Positions 33,783 through 40,287 of a stretch of DNA of 40,287 nucleotides are shown here, one piece after another; positions within the stretch are counted from its first letter, which is position 1; every line of letters begins with the position of its first letter. The DNA comes from JBGYPP01 sp041838515 (GTDB lineage Bacteria > Bacillota > Clostridia > Lachnospirales > Lachnospiraceae): the NCBI GenBank assembly GCA_041838515.1, contig JBGYPP010000016.1, forward strand, positions 1 to 40,287, written 5' to 3'. The notes below the pieces were generated by a model, which was not told the DNA's origin, did not search any database, and saw only the letters and a program-made list of their open reading frames with translations. The translations under genes and the position numbers were made by a program.

Positions 33783-34789
33783 AAGCAGCGGTTTTGAATA
33801 CATATGATAAACACAATATCCATTTGGAAATCCGAGAGGTGGCTGCTCCGATGCCAAAGGATAATGAAGTTTTGGTAAAGATATACACAGCCGCAGTGAA
33901 TCCTCTGGACAACATGATTATTCGTGGAGAGGTGAAACTGATCGTGCCATACAAAACGCCATTGATCATGGGGAACGAATTTTCGGGTGTCGTAGAAAAG
34001 ACAGGTTCATCCGTGACAAGACTGAAAGTTGGAGATAGAGTTTATGGAAGAATGCCGCTTGCAAAGATAGGGGCATTTGCAGAATATGCAGCGGTAGATG
34101 AAAGGGCCTTGGCCATTGTGCCGGAGTATCTCAGTCATGATGAGGCGGCTACAGTTCCGCTTACAGCCCTGACTGCCATGCAGGCGCTGGAAATGATGGG
34201 TGTCAGGGCAGGTGAGTCTATATTTATTTCAGGCGGAACAGGCAGCCTTGGGGCCATGGCAATTCCTATTGCAAAGAGTCTTGGACTTACAGTGTATACA
34301 AACGGAAGTGCCGATAATGCGGAACGGGTAAAGGCGCTGGGCGCAGATCGGTTTATAGATTATAAAAAAGAAAATTATGCAGATGTTTTGCGGGATATGG
34401 ACTATGTTTTGGACACGCTGGGAGATAAAGAACTCCCTAATGAGTTCAAGATACTGAAAGAAGGTGGGAAACTGGTATCCTTACGGGGGCTGCCAAATGG
34501 AAGGTTTGCAAAAAGAGCCAATCTGCCATTTTTCAAGCAGTTAATATTCAAAATCGCCGGGGGAAAATATGATAAAATGGCAAAACGGAGAAATCAAACT
34601 TATGATTTTCTATTTGTCCATGAGGACGGAAAGCAGCTTCAGCAGATAGGAAAAATAATTAGTGACAAGAATCCCTTGGAAGCTTCCATAGATACCGTGT
34701 TCACCTTGGAACAAGTGAACGAGGCTCTGGAAAAAGTGCAACAAGGAAAGTCAAAAGGGAAAACCATCATCAGGATTGTGGGGGAGTGA
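33779..34789 (+). CDS. NADP-dependent quinone oxidoreductase, MDR/zinc-free alcohol dehydrogenase family
   Basis: 336 residues, overlapping the regulator by ATGA. An N-terminal GroES-like domain (VLVKIYTAAVNPLDNMI, MGNEFSGVVEKTG, VGDRVYGRM) is followed by the Rossmann domain SGGTGSLGAMAIPIAKSLG and ADRFIDYKKENY. No structural or catalytic zinc cysteines are visible, so it belongs to the QOR/zeta-crystallin-like group. It reduces quinones or enones. With the nitroreductase it forms an electrophile-detoxification unit under one regulator. Confidence 0.9.
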   Translation: MKAAVLNTYDKHNIHLEIREVAAPMPKDNEVLVKIYTAAVNPLDNMIIRGEVKLIVPYKTPLIMGNEFSGVVEKTGSSVTRLKVGDRVYGRMPLAKIGAFAEYAAVDERALAIVPEYLSHDEAATVPLTALTAMQALEMMGVRAGESIFISGGTGSLGAMAIPIAKSLGLTVYTNGSADNAERVKALGADRFIDYKKENYADVLRDMDYVLDTLGDKELPNEFKILKEGGKLVSLRGLPNGRFAKRANLPFFKQLIFKIAGGKYDKMAKRRNQTYDFLFVHEDGKQLQQIGKIISDKNPLEASIDTVFTLEQVNEALEKVQQGKSKGKTIIRIVGE

Positions 34790-34799
34790 CGGCACGGCT

Positions 34800-34997
34800 A
34801 TGGACAGATTGGAATCGTTTGAAAAAATGTTAGCGGATATTGTGCATCAGGCGGCCGTCCAAGAAGAGGAAATGGCTAAATTAAAGGCGGCCGGCAGGGA
34901 AAAATCGGCAAGCTATAGACAGCTTTTTGGCAACAAAATGTATTACAAAAAGTTTTTGGACATCTATAGGCAATATGGTCTGCTGGACGGCCCATAG
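34800..34997 (+). CDS. Small helical protein of unknown function
   Basis: 65 residues from the ATG at 34800; a TTG at 34776 is an alternative overlapping the previous gene. GGGGGAG at 34780-34786 is rather far from the ATG. The sequence (MDRLESFEKMLADIVHQAA, EEEMAKLKAAGREKSASYRQ, YYKKFLDIYRQYGLLD) predicts helices with coiled-coil potential and no membrane segment. Complete with its own stop, but not recognised. It may be the last gene of the redox operon. Confidence 0.6.
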   Translation: MDRLESFEKMLADIVHQAAVQEEEMAKLKAAGREKSASYRQLFGNKMYYKKFLDIYRQYGLLDGP

Positions 34998-35057
34998 GAG
35001 ATGTCCTTGCAGGGATAGGGGTGAGAAGCTGATGGCTTTTTGCCCTTTCTTTTTGTC

Positions 35058-35091
35058 TTGACAAGAGTTCTACACTGTTATATACTGTTAT
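35058..35091 (+). promoter_or_regulatory. Promoter and putative operator of the GntR/ABC operon
   Basis: TTGACA (35058-35063), a 17-bp spacer and TATACT (35081-35086). Two copies of ACTGTTAT (35074-35081 and 35084-35091) lie 10 bp apart over the -10, and GTTATATAC has the GT-n-AC form of GntR sites. Autorepression is likely. Confidence 0.8.
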
Positions 35092-35107
35092 GCAAGAGGT
35101 GCTTTTT

Positions 35108-35518
35108 ATGAAAATCATCCTTATCAATGGAAGCAGCACGCCCCTATATGAACAGATCCGGAATGCTATTAGAGAGAATATCATTGGAAATCTGCTATTG
35201 CCGGAGGAGCAATTGCCCTCCGTCCGGCAGCTGTCCCGGGAGCTCCAGGTCAGTATTTTGACGGTAAAAAAGGCTTATGATGCGCTGGAAAAAGAGGGGT
35301 ATATCATCGTTCGCCAGGGCTTGGGCGCCTTTGTGGCCTCTGTGCACACGGAACTGTTAAGAGAGGAAAAACAGAAGGATTTGGAGGCGCATTTGCTTGC
35401 GGCCTGCAAAATTGCGAAAAGTATAGAGCTGAGCCATGAGGAACTGACAGAGCTCTTGTGTTATGTGTATGAAGGAGAACTGGGCTATGAATGTGGTGGA
35501 AGTACAGAAGCTCAATAA
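35108..35518 (+). CDS. GntR-family regulator, YtrA type
   Basis: 136 residues from the ATG at 35108; an in-frame ATG at 35090 falls within the promoter region. The N-terminal winged helix reads STPLYEQIRNAIRENI, LPEEQLPSVRQLSRELQV, TVKKAYDALEKEGYIIVRQGLGAFVA. Only a short helical dimerisation tail follows, as in the YtrA subfamily that controls ABC transporters. It overlaps the ATPase gene by 32 bases and probably represses the operon. Confidence 0.93.
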   Translation: MKIILINGSSTPLYEQIRNAIRENIIGNLLLPEEQLPSVRQLSRELQVSILTVKKAYDALEKEGYIIVRQGLGAFVASVHTELLREEKQKDLEAHLLAACKIAKSIELSHEELTELLCYVYEGELGYECGGSTEAQ

Positions 35519-36338
35519 GGCCTATCCCGGCTTTGCCTTAAAGGATGTCAGCTTTTCCATACCCCGGGGATATGTGACAGGTTTTATAGGAAAAAATGGC
35601 ATGGGCAAGACCACTACCATAAAGGCCATGCTCTCCCTGTCGCATTATAGCGGCGATATTCTTTTCAACCATTTGACTAGGGATGCAGGCGGCATCAATC
35701 AAAAAATCGGAGTGGTCATGGACGATTCTTTTTTGGCCAAGGATTGGAACATGGATTTGGTCAATAAAGCCATGAGGCTGGGATATGACGCCTGGGATGA
35801 AGCCCTGTTTTGGTCTTACTTGGAGCAATACCATATAGATAGAAGATTGAAAGTCAAGGAGCTTTCCCGGGGGATGAAGATTAAATTGATGCTGGCCATA
35901 GCCCTATCCCATAAGGCGGAGCTGCTCATACTGGATGAACCCACCAGCGGTTTGGATCCAAGCATGCGGGAGGAGTTTCTTGAGCTTTTGTCCGCCTATA
36001 TGCAGGAGGAAAATCACACAGTATTGTTCTCCACCCATATCACCCAGGATCTGGAAGCCATAGCGGATTACATCGTTTTTATCGACCGGGGAGAGATCGT
36101 TCTGTCCTTGGAAAAAAGCGAATTTTTGGACTATTTTGTTATATGCAAATGCGATTTGGAGCGGCAGAATTTGATAAAAGATTCAGCGGTTTTGGGCAAA
36201 AAAATGCATAAATACTATGTGGAATATCTCCTAAAACGCTCTGCCCTGGAGGATATGCCGGAGGGATATCTGGAGGAAAAGGTATCCATAGACAGGATTA
36301 TGATTTTGTATGGGAGAAATGTATCATGGGCGCAATAA
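35487..36338 (+). CDS. ABC transporter ATP-binding protein
   Basis: 283 residues from the ATG at 35487, with GAAGGAG nine bases upstream. Walker A is GKNGMGKTTT, the signature is LSRGMKIKLMLA (degenerate: LSRGM instead of LSGGQ), Walker B LLILDEPTSGLD and the switch His in STHITQD. The C-terminal about 75 residues are an accessory region seen in YtrB/PmtA-like ATPases. With the following permease it exports an unknown amphipathic peptide or drug, or works in envelope stress. Overlaps the next gene by 13 bases. Confidence 0.93.
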   Translation: MNVVEVQKLNKAYPGFALKDVSFSIPRGYVTGFIGKNGMGKTTTIKAMLSLSHYSGDILFNHLTRDAGGINQKIGVVMDDSFLAKDWNMDLVNKAMRLGYDAWDEALFWSYLEQYHIDRRLKVKELSRGMKIKLMLAIALSHKAELLILDEPTSGLDPSMREEFLELLSAYMQEENHTVLFSTHITQDLEAIADYIVFIDRGEIVLSLEKSEFLDYFVICKCDLERQNLIKDSAVLGKKMHKYYVEYLLKRSALEDMPEGYLEEKVSIDRIMILYGRNVSWAQ

Positions 36339-36979
36339 AGGTTTTGCAGTTGGATTTGCTATCCATAAGGCCTTATTTAACAGTAAAAAATTGGAGTATA
36401 CTGGCGGGCTTGGGAGTCCTATATGGCGTGCTGACGAGGAATCCTATGGCCATATTGGGAACGGCGCAGATGTTTGCCGTCCTGTTTGCCGGTTATCCCT
36501 TCCTGGTAGGAGAGGAGTCCGGCATAGATCCCTTATACAAATTATTCAGTATAGATTCTGGGGATGTAGTAAAAGGCAGATATCTGCTGGCCGTATGCCT
36601 GGTGGCTGTTATGAGCGGGCTGGGTATGGTTCTGGCGCTGGCAGTGGGGATGCTATGGCCCATCCCCCATTTGGCTTCCGGCCTGATTGGGTCTGCGTTG
36701 GGTACAGGCTTTGGGGCCATGGGTATTGTTTTTTTGGAATACCCCATTTACTTCCGATATGGCTATAAAAAGGGGAAAATGCTGGCTGCCATCCCCTTTT
36801 TCCTCCTGGTCATTATCGCCATCCTATCTTCCTACATAGGAGAGAAGTTGGCCGTTTTCTTGTACATACTTATGCTGAATCTGCCTCTGACCCTGGGCCT
36901 GGCTCTGGCGATATGGCTGCTGATTTTGCTTGCTTCTCTGCATATCTCCCACAGGGAGTATGCAAAAAAAGACTTTTAG
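36326..36979 (+). CDS. ABC-2 type permease
   Basis: 217 residues with about six hydrophobic helices (ILAGLGVLYGVL, ILGTAQMFAVLFAGYPFLVGEE, LLAVCLVAVMSGLGMVLALAVGML and so on) and the VGEESGIDPLYKLFSID loop typical of ABC2_membrane_5-type permeases. It starts inside the ATPase gene, so stoichiometric translation is likely. Partner of the preceding ATPase; the regulator/ATPase/permease order resembles the Pmt and Ytr systems. Confidence 0.88.
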   Translation: MGAIKVLQLDLLSIRPYLTVKNWSILAGLGVLYGVLTRNPMAILGTAQMFAVLFAGYPFLVGEESGIDPLYKLFSIDSGDVVKGRYLLAVCLVAVMSGLGMVLALAVGMLWPIPHLASGLIGSALGTGFGAMGIVFLEYPIYFRYGYKKGKMLAAIPFFLLVIIAILSSYIGEKLAVFLYILMLNLPLTLGLALAIWLLILLASLHISHREYAKKDF

Positions 36980-37077
36980 CCTCTGTCTGCATTTGGGGGA
37001 AATGCGCAGCAGGCACTGGCAGCAAACTGGATATTTTTTCTGTTTCTTATGAACGAACAAACCTAGGAGGCAAGGGG

Positions 37078-37443
37078 ATGCGCTTAAAAAATGTACTGCT
37101 GGCTGTCAAAGATTTGGAGCGTTCCAAGAGATTTTATCGGGATGTCTTTGGCTTGCAGATCCTGTTGGACAGTGCCTGCAAGGCGATTATGACTGAGGGT
37201 CTGGTCTTGCAAGAGGCCGAGGGTTGGCGGGAATGTCTGGGCAGGGAAATATATGCCCAGAGCCATGCCTGCACGTTATATTTCGAGGAAAGGGATCTGC
37301 TGTCCTTTGCGGAAAAGCTGGAGAGGCTCTACCCGGACATACAATATGTGCACCGCCACCTGGAACCGTCTTTGGAGAGAAAAGTGCTGCGTTTTTATGA
37401 TTTGGACGGACATTTGCTGGAGGTGGCCGGAGGGGCAGGTTGA
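37078..37443 (+). CDS. VOC-superfamily (glyoxalase-like) protein
   Basis: 121 residues from the ATG at 37078, seven bases after GGAGG. One betaalphabetabetabeta module pair is visible: MRLKNVLLAVKDLERSKRFYRDVFGLQ at the N-terminus and LRFYDLDGHLLEVAGG at the C-terminus with the usual metal Glu. The metal-ligand set is incomplete by eye, so it may bind a metal, an antibiotic or another small ligand. It stands about 100 bases after the permease and ends just before a hairpin. Confidence 0.85.
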   Translation: MRLKNVLLAVKDLERSKRFYRDVFGLQILLDSACKAIMTEGLVLQEAEGWRECLGREIYAQSHACTLYFEERDLLSFAEKLERLYPDIQYVHRHLEPSLERKVLRFYDLDGHLLEVAGGAG

Positions 37444-37478
37444 GGGAGGGGGGTGTTCCCCCCCCCCCCTTATTTTTT
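37444..37478 (+). terminator. Terminator with a 12-C homopolymer
   Basis: GGGAGGGGGG-tgtt-CCCCCC forms the stem and is followed by further C and TTATTTTTT. The C run spans 37458-37469. It lies between the convergent VOC and cls genes. Confidence 0.75.
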
Positions 37479-39036
37479 ACATCAAAGGAGCGAAGATTTT
37501 CATCACCCTGCCCAGGAGTTTATAGGTCCATTTTTCCCGCTTGATGGCATCCGGAGTCATCCTGCGGCACTTCTCCAAGGTCTGGTCAAAATCCTTCTTT
37601 ATATCCGCAAGACAGCGGGTTTTATACAAAAAAGTGGCACATTCAAAATGGTGATACAGGCTCCGGTAATCGAAGTTGATAGTTCCCACAACTGCCTTTT
37701 CGTCATCGCTCAGCACAGTTTTGGCGTGAATAAAACCGGGGGAGTATTCGTAAATATTTACCCCGGCAGCCGTCAGGGAGGGGTAATGGGATTTGGCCAG
37801 AGCATAAGGGGCTTTTTTGTCCGGTATGCCGGGCAGTATGAGTTTGACATCTATGCCCTTCCCCGCTGCAAATTTTAGGGCCGCCTCCAGTTCATTGTCC
37901 AAAATCAAGTATGGAGTCATGATATACACATACTTTTTGGCCCTGTATAATATGTCCAGGTAAACGCTCTTGCCCACCTTATATTCGTCAAAAGGGCAGT
38001 CCCCATAGGGCATGACAAAGCCCTCTGACGGTATGGCTTCTGCTGTGGCGCAGGCTTCCCATTCTGGCTGGGCCTCCATGAGATTCCACATTTGTAAAAA
38101 CATTAAGGTGAAGCTCTGTACCGCCCTGCCTCTGAGCAGCAAGGCCGTGTCCTTCCAGTGGCCAAAGAGCATTCTCCGGTTGATGTATTCATCGGCCAGA
38201 TTTACCCCTCCGTTAAAGGCGACTTTGCCGTCAATGACCAGTATTTTTCTGTGATCCCGGTAGTTATAATGGGTGGAGATAAAGGGATAGATGCGGGAAA
38301 ATGGCTTGCATTTTATGCCCAATTTCTCCAGTCTTTTTGGATAATCCCCGCTGAGCAGGGAAATTTCACACATGCCGTCATACATGACACGGACATCTAC
38401 ACCCTGTGCGGCTTTTTCGGAGAGTACTTGCAGGATCTGGCCCCACATCTGACCCTCTTCCAGGATAAAATACTCTAGATAAATAAACTTTTCCGCCTTG
38501 CTTAATTCCTCCAGCATGGCGGCGAACTTGTCCTCTCCCAGGGGAAAATAGATTACCTCTGTATCCTCGTACAGAGGAAAGCAGCCGCTGCGGTTTAGGT
38601 ACCTTTGCAAATCCAAAACGCCCGCATCTTGGAGGCTTTGGTTTTGCAGCGGAGCCGGATCATGGGGCAGCAGATTTTGGGTAAGCGCTTGCAATTCCTG
38701 AGTCCGTTTTTGAAAAAGCCTGTGGCCCAGATTGGTCTGTGTATACCATAGCAAAATGGTGGCTGGAACCGGGAATAGCATAATCAGAAACAGCCATGTC
38801 AGCTTGGCGGTGGCATCCATGTTATTGTTAAACAGATAAATGATCATGCCTATGGAATATAAGGCCTGGGTCAATTGAAACCAGACAAAATAGGCTGCCA
38901 GCCAATTGTAAGCCGAATAGATGATAAATACCTCCAGCGCAATTAACAGTAGGGTGATGCCCGCACGGCTGAACATCCATCTTAGCCATCCCTTTCTTTT
39001 GGGAGAGAGCAGCCTTAACACCTTGTATTGGTCCAT
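37477..39036 (-). CDS. cls: Cardiolipin synthase (phospholipase D family)
   Basis: 519 residues; the minus-strand ATG follows GGAGGTGTATAA. Two N-terminal hydrophobic helices (about 25-95), then two PLD motifs: HRKILVID (His262, Lys264, Asp269) and HAKTVLSD (His437, Lys439, Asp444), each followed by the G(G/T)xNxxxR-like NGGVNLADEYI and GTINFDYRS. It joins two phosphatidylglycerol molecules into cardiolipin at the membrane. The length matches bacterial Cls. Confidence 0.95.
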   Translation of the reverse strand: MDQYKVLRLLSPKRKGWLRWMFSRAGITLLLIALEVFIIYSAYNWLAAYFVWFQLTQALYSIGMIIYLFNNNMDATAKLTWLFLIMLFPVPATILLWYTQTNLGHRLFQKRTQELQALTQNLLPHDPAPLQNQSLQDAGVLDLQRYLNRSGCFPLYEDTEVIYFPLGEDKFAAMLEELSKAEKFIYLEYFILEEGQMWGQILQVLSEKAAQGVDVRVMYDGMCEISLLSGDYPKRLEKLGIKCKPFSRIYPFISTHYNYRDHRKILVIDGKVAFNGGVNLADEYINRRMLFGHWKDTALLLRGRAVQSFTLMFLQMWNLMEAQPEWEACATAEAIPSEGFVMPYGDCPFDEYKVGKSVYLDILYRAKKYVYIMTPYLILDNELEAALKFAAGKGIDVKLILPGIPDKKAPYALAKSHYPSLTAAGVNIYEYSPGFIHAKTVLSDDEKAVVGTINFDYRSLYHHFECATFLYKTRCLADIKKDFDQTLEKCRRMTPDAIKREKWTYKLLGRVMKIFAPLM

Positions 39037-39128
39037 TTATACACCTCCTATTGTCTGTTGAGAGTACCATTGTTATGGAAAAAACGGAATATGTTTGGGA
39101 AGGTGTTTTTTCATTCGTCCCTGAAATG

Positions 39129-39168
39129 GAAAAAGCCGGACGGAGTGTCAGGACTCTGTCCGGCTTTT
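39129..39168. terminator. Bidirectional terminator overlapping the Lgt-like gene's 3' end
   Basis: The stem AAAAAGCCGGAC-ggagt pairs with its complement ending GTCCGGCTTTTTC, giving runs of A and T on both sides. One arm encodes the last residues (KSRTES) of the minus-strand Lgt-like protein. Confidence 0.88.
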
Positions 39169-39963
39169 TCTTATATGCGGCTTGGGGAGGATTTTGCAGG
39201 GATTGCCATAGGCCAAAACCAGACCCGCCACCACCAGCCCTCCATACAGCAAAGGATATATCACGTCTTTCACCAGCCCGGCATAAGTCAAGGCCCTAAA
39301 GGGAAGAATGGCCAGGCGCATGGCGGAAAACCAGGCACAGTAGAGCCAGAAAAGTGTGCCGGCCTTGGCATCCTTCCGGCGGAGCAGGAGTACCAGTGGT
39401 ATGCCTAAAGCGGCACCGGCCAGCTCGTATAACTGGGTGGGGTGGAGGCGGTCCGCCGCCGAGAGAAAGAGCCATTGGGCGCCCCAGGTCGGCAGTGGGG
39501 AGGCCTTGCTGGGGAAGCGGATGCCCAGCGGGCTGGAAGTGGCCCGGCCGGCGCAGCAGCCGTTGAGAAAGCAGCCTATGCGGCACAGGCAAAAGGATAT
39601 GCCTCCGGGTATGGCCATGGCATCCATGGCCGGCCTCAGAGGCTTTTTCCACAGCCGCAGGGCTAGTATGAGTGTCGCCAGGGCGCCTGTCAGGCCCCCG
39701 TAGAGGGAGAGGCCGCTAAGGCGCAGGCTGTACCAGCGGAGGCTGCCCAGATAATTGGAGGGGTTGACGGCCACATTCCACAGCCGGGCGCCGGCCAAAA
39801 AGGCTGCACACATGCAGGCCAACAGCCATGCGGCCTGGGCCCGGCCCAGGCCCGCCCGAATCAAGGCGGGCAGAGCCAGTGCTGCGGCAGCCAGCGCGCC
39901 CAGGCAGGTGAAGAGGGTATAGGCCGGTATTTCCCATTGGAGGAATTGGAATGTAGGATGCAT
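39148..39963 (-). CDS. Lgt-family protein (prolipoprotein diacylglyceryl transferase paralog)
   Basis: 271 residues with about seven hydrophobic helices. The Lgt signature region reads RIGCFLNGCCAGR (128-140) and HPTQLYE lies at 174-180. Compared with E. coli Lgt the Arg and the final Gly of the signature are kept, but the Asn after RIG is Cys131, the Glu of NGE is Cys136, and the His of the HGG motif is Tyr88 in LYGGLTG. True Lgt transfers diacylglycerol from phosphatidylglycerol to the lipobox Cys. This copy may be the GCC-type paralog with another acceptor. It starts at TAATG, overlapping the upstream gene by one base. Confidence 0.82.
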   Translation of the reverse strand: MHPTFQFLQWEIPAYTLFTCLGALAAAALALPALIRAGLGRAQAAWLLACMCAAFLAGARLWNVAVNPSNYLGSLRWYSLRLSGLSLYGGLTGALATLILALRLWKKPLRPAMDAMAIPGGISFCLCRIGCFLNGCCAGRATSSPLGIRFPSKASPLPTWGAQWLFLSAADRLHPTQLYELAGAALGIPLVLLLRRKDAKAGTLFWLYCAWFSAMRLAILPFRALTYAGLVKDVIYPLLYGGLVVAGLVLAYGNPCKILPKPHIRKSRTES

Positions 39964-40286
39964 TACTGGGTCAACTCCTTAGTGCCTTCCAGCCGAGCCA
40001 GGACATAGAACTCCTCTGCGGGATACAATTTTGTGGTCAGCTTTAGCTCGCCGGAGATTTGTACTGCCGTATTGTTGCCGGTGAAGCTGGCGGCCAAATC
40101 CCCGCTGGCGCTGCTGGTCTCGTCGCTCCTGGAGAGGTGCAGGCTGCCTGCGCTGTTGTTATACACCACTTCCCCGGGCGAATCGCTTATATACATAGCA
40201 CCCCGGTTTTCCTCGGTTTTGGTGATGCTAAAGGGGCTTTCCTGGGGTACGCCCTTGGACTCCTCCAGTGTTTGTATGATGGTGTT
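39963..40286 (-). CDS. C-terminal part of an unrecognised protein (runs off right edge)
   Basis: The minus-strand frame is open from the window end to a TAA at 39965-39963. The visible 107 residues include QTLEESKGVPQES, YISDSPGEVVYNNSAGSLHLS and LKLTTKLYPAEEFYVLARLEG, a mix of beta-strand and Ser/Asn/Thr-rich segments without a helix of membrane length. An internal ATG at 40196 lacks a ribosome binding site and is not the start. The gene is translationally coupled to the Lgt-like gene. It may be a secreted or pilin-like protein, but the family is not recognised. Confidence 0.7.
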   Translation of the reverse strand, partial: NTIIQTLEESKGVPQESPFSITKTEENRGAMYISDSPGEVVYNNSAGSLHLSRSDETSSASGDLAASFTGNNTAVQISGELKLTTKLYPAEEFYVLARLEGTKELTQ

Positions 40287-40287
40287 G

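Overview
The window looks like a chromosomal piece of a low-complexity-rich Gram-positive anaerobe of the Bacillota, most likely a Lachnospiraceae-type Clostridia. The grounds are strong GGAGG-type ribosome binding sites with ATG/GTG/TTG starts, S-layer-homology plus cell-wall-binding repeats, an LCP-family wall-polymer ligase, a Cna-type adhesin, a YtrA-type GntR/ABC unit and the absence of any outer-membrane gene. By eye the native genes are moderately GC-rich and use ATA often for isoleucine. No rRNA, tRNA, CRISPR array or transposase was seen.

Left part (1-16.2 kb): the 3' end of a 72-bp-repeat protein gene is followed by ten same-strand, tightly spaced genes. They encode a large membrane sensor (ECF-S-like membrane domain, beta-propeller, Y_Y_Y domain, HD-GYP output), a BMP-type binding protein, a membrane nucleotide-sugar 4,6-dehydratase, a small polyprenyl-phosphate sugar transferase, an NAD-dependent epimerase, three glycosyltransferases, a secreted glucosaminidase-like protein and a proline-rich lipoprotein. 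They end at a strong hairpin terminator (16153-16205). The set reads as a signal-controlled surface-glycan operon, but no flippase, polymerase or chain-length regulator is in view.

Middle (16.2-29.0 kb): a convergent Cna-like adhesin carries an apparent one-base frameshift in its signal peptide. It is followed by an RluA-type pseudouridine synthase, a second and larger polyprenyl glycosylphosphotransferase, an LCP protein, another GT2 glycosyltransferase, HtrA with a promoter holding three TTCAC repeats at exact 11-bp spacing, a ClpX with long N-terminal and linker extensions, and an SLH/cell-wall-binding protein with a 36-bp repeat array. Together these are envelope building and envelope-stress/proteostasis genes.

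Right part: about 29.05-35.0 kb looks like an accessory segment with different base and codon use. It holds a decayed helix-turn-helix gene, fragments, a CPBP protease, a DEDDh exonuclease overlapping a DUF5131-type gene, and a nitroreductase/Rrf2/quinone-oxidoreductase operon with a clear promoter and palindromic operator. From 35.0 kb follow a GntR/ABC transporter operon and a VOC protein, then on the minus strand a cardiolipin synthase, an Lgt-family paralog with altered key residues, and the end of an unrecognised gene running off the right edge.
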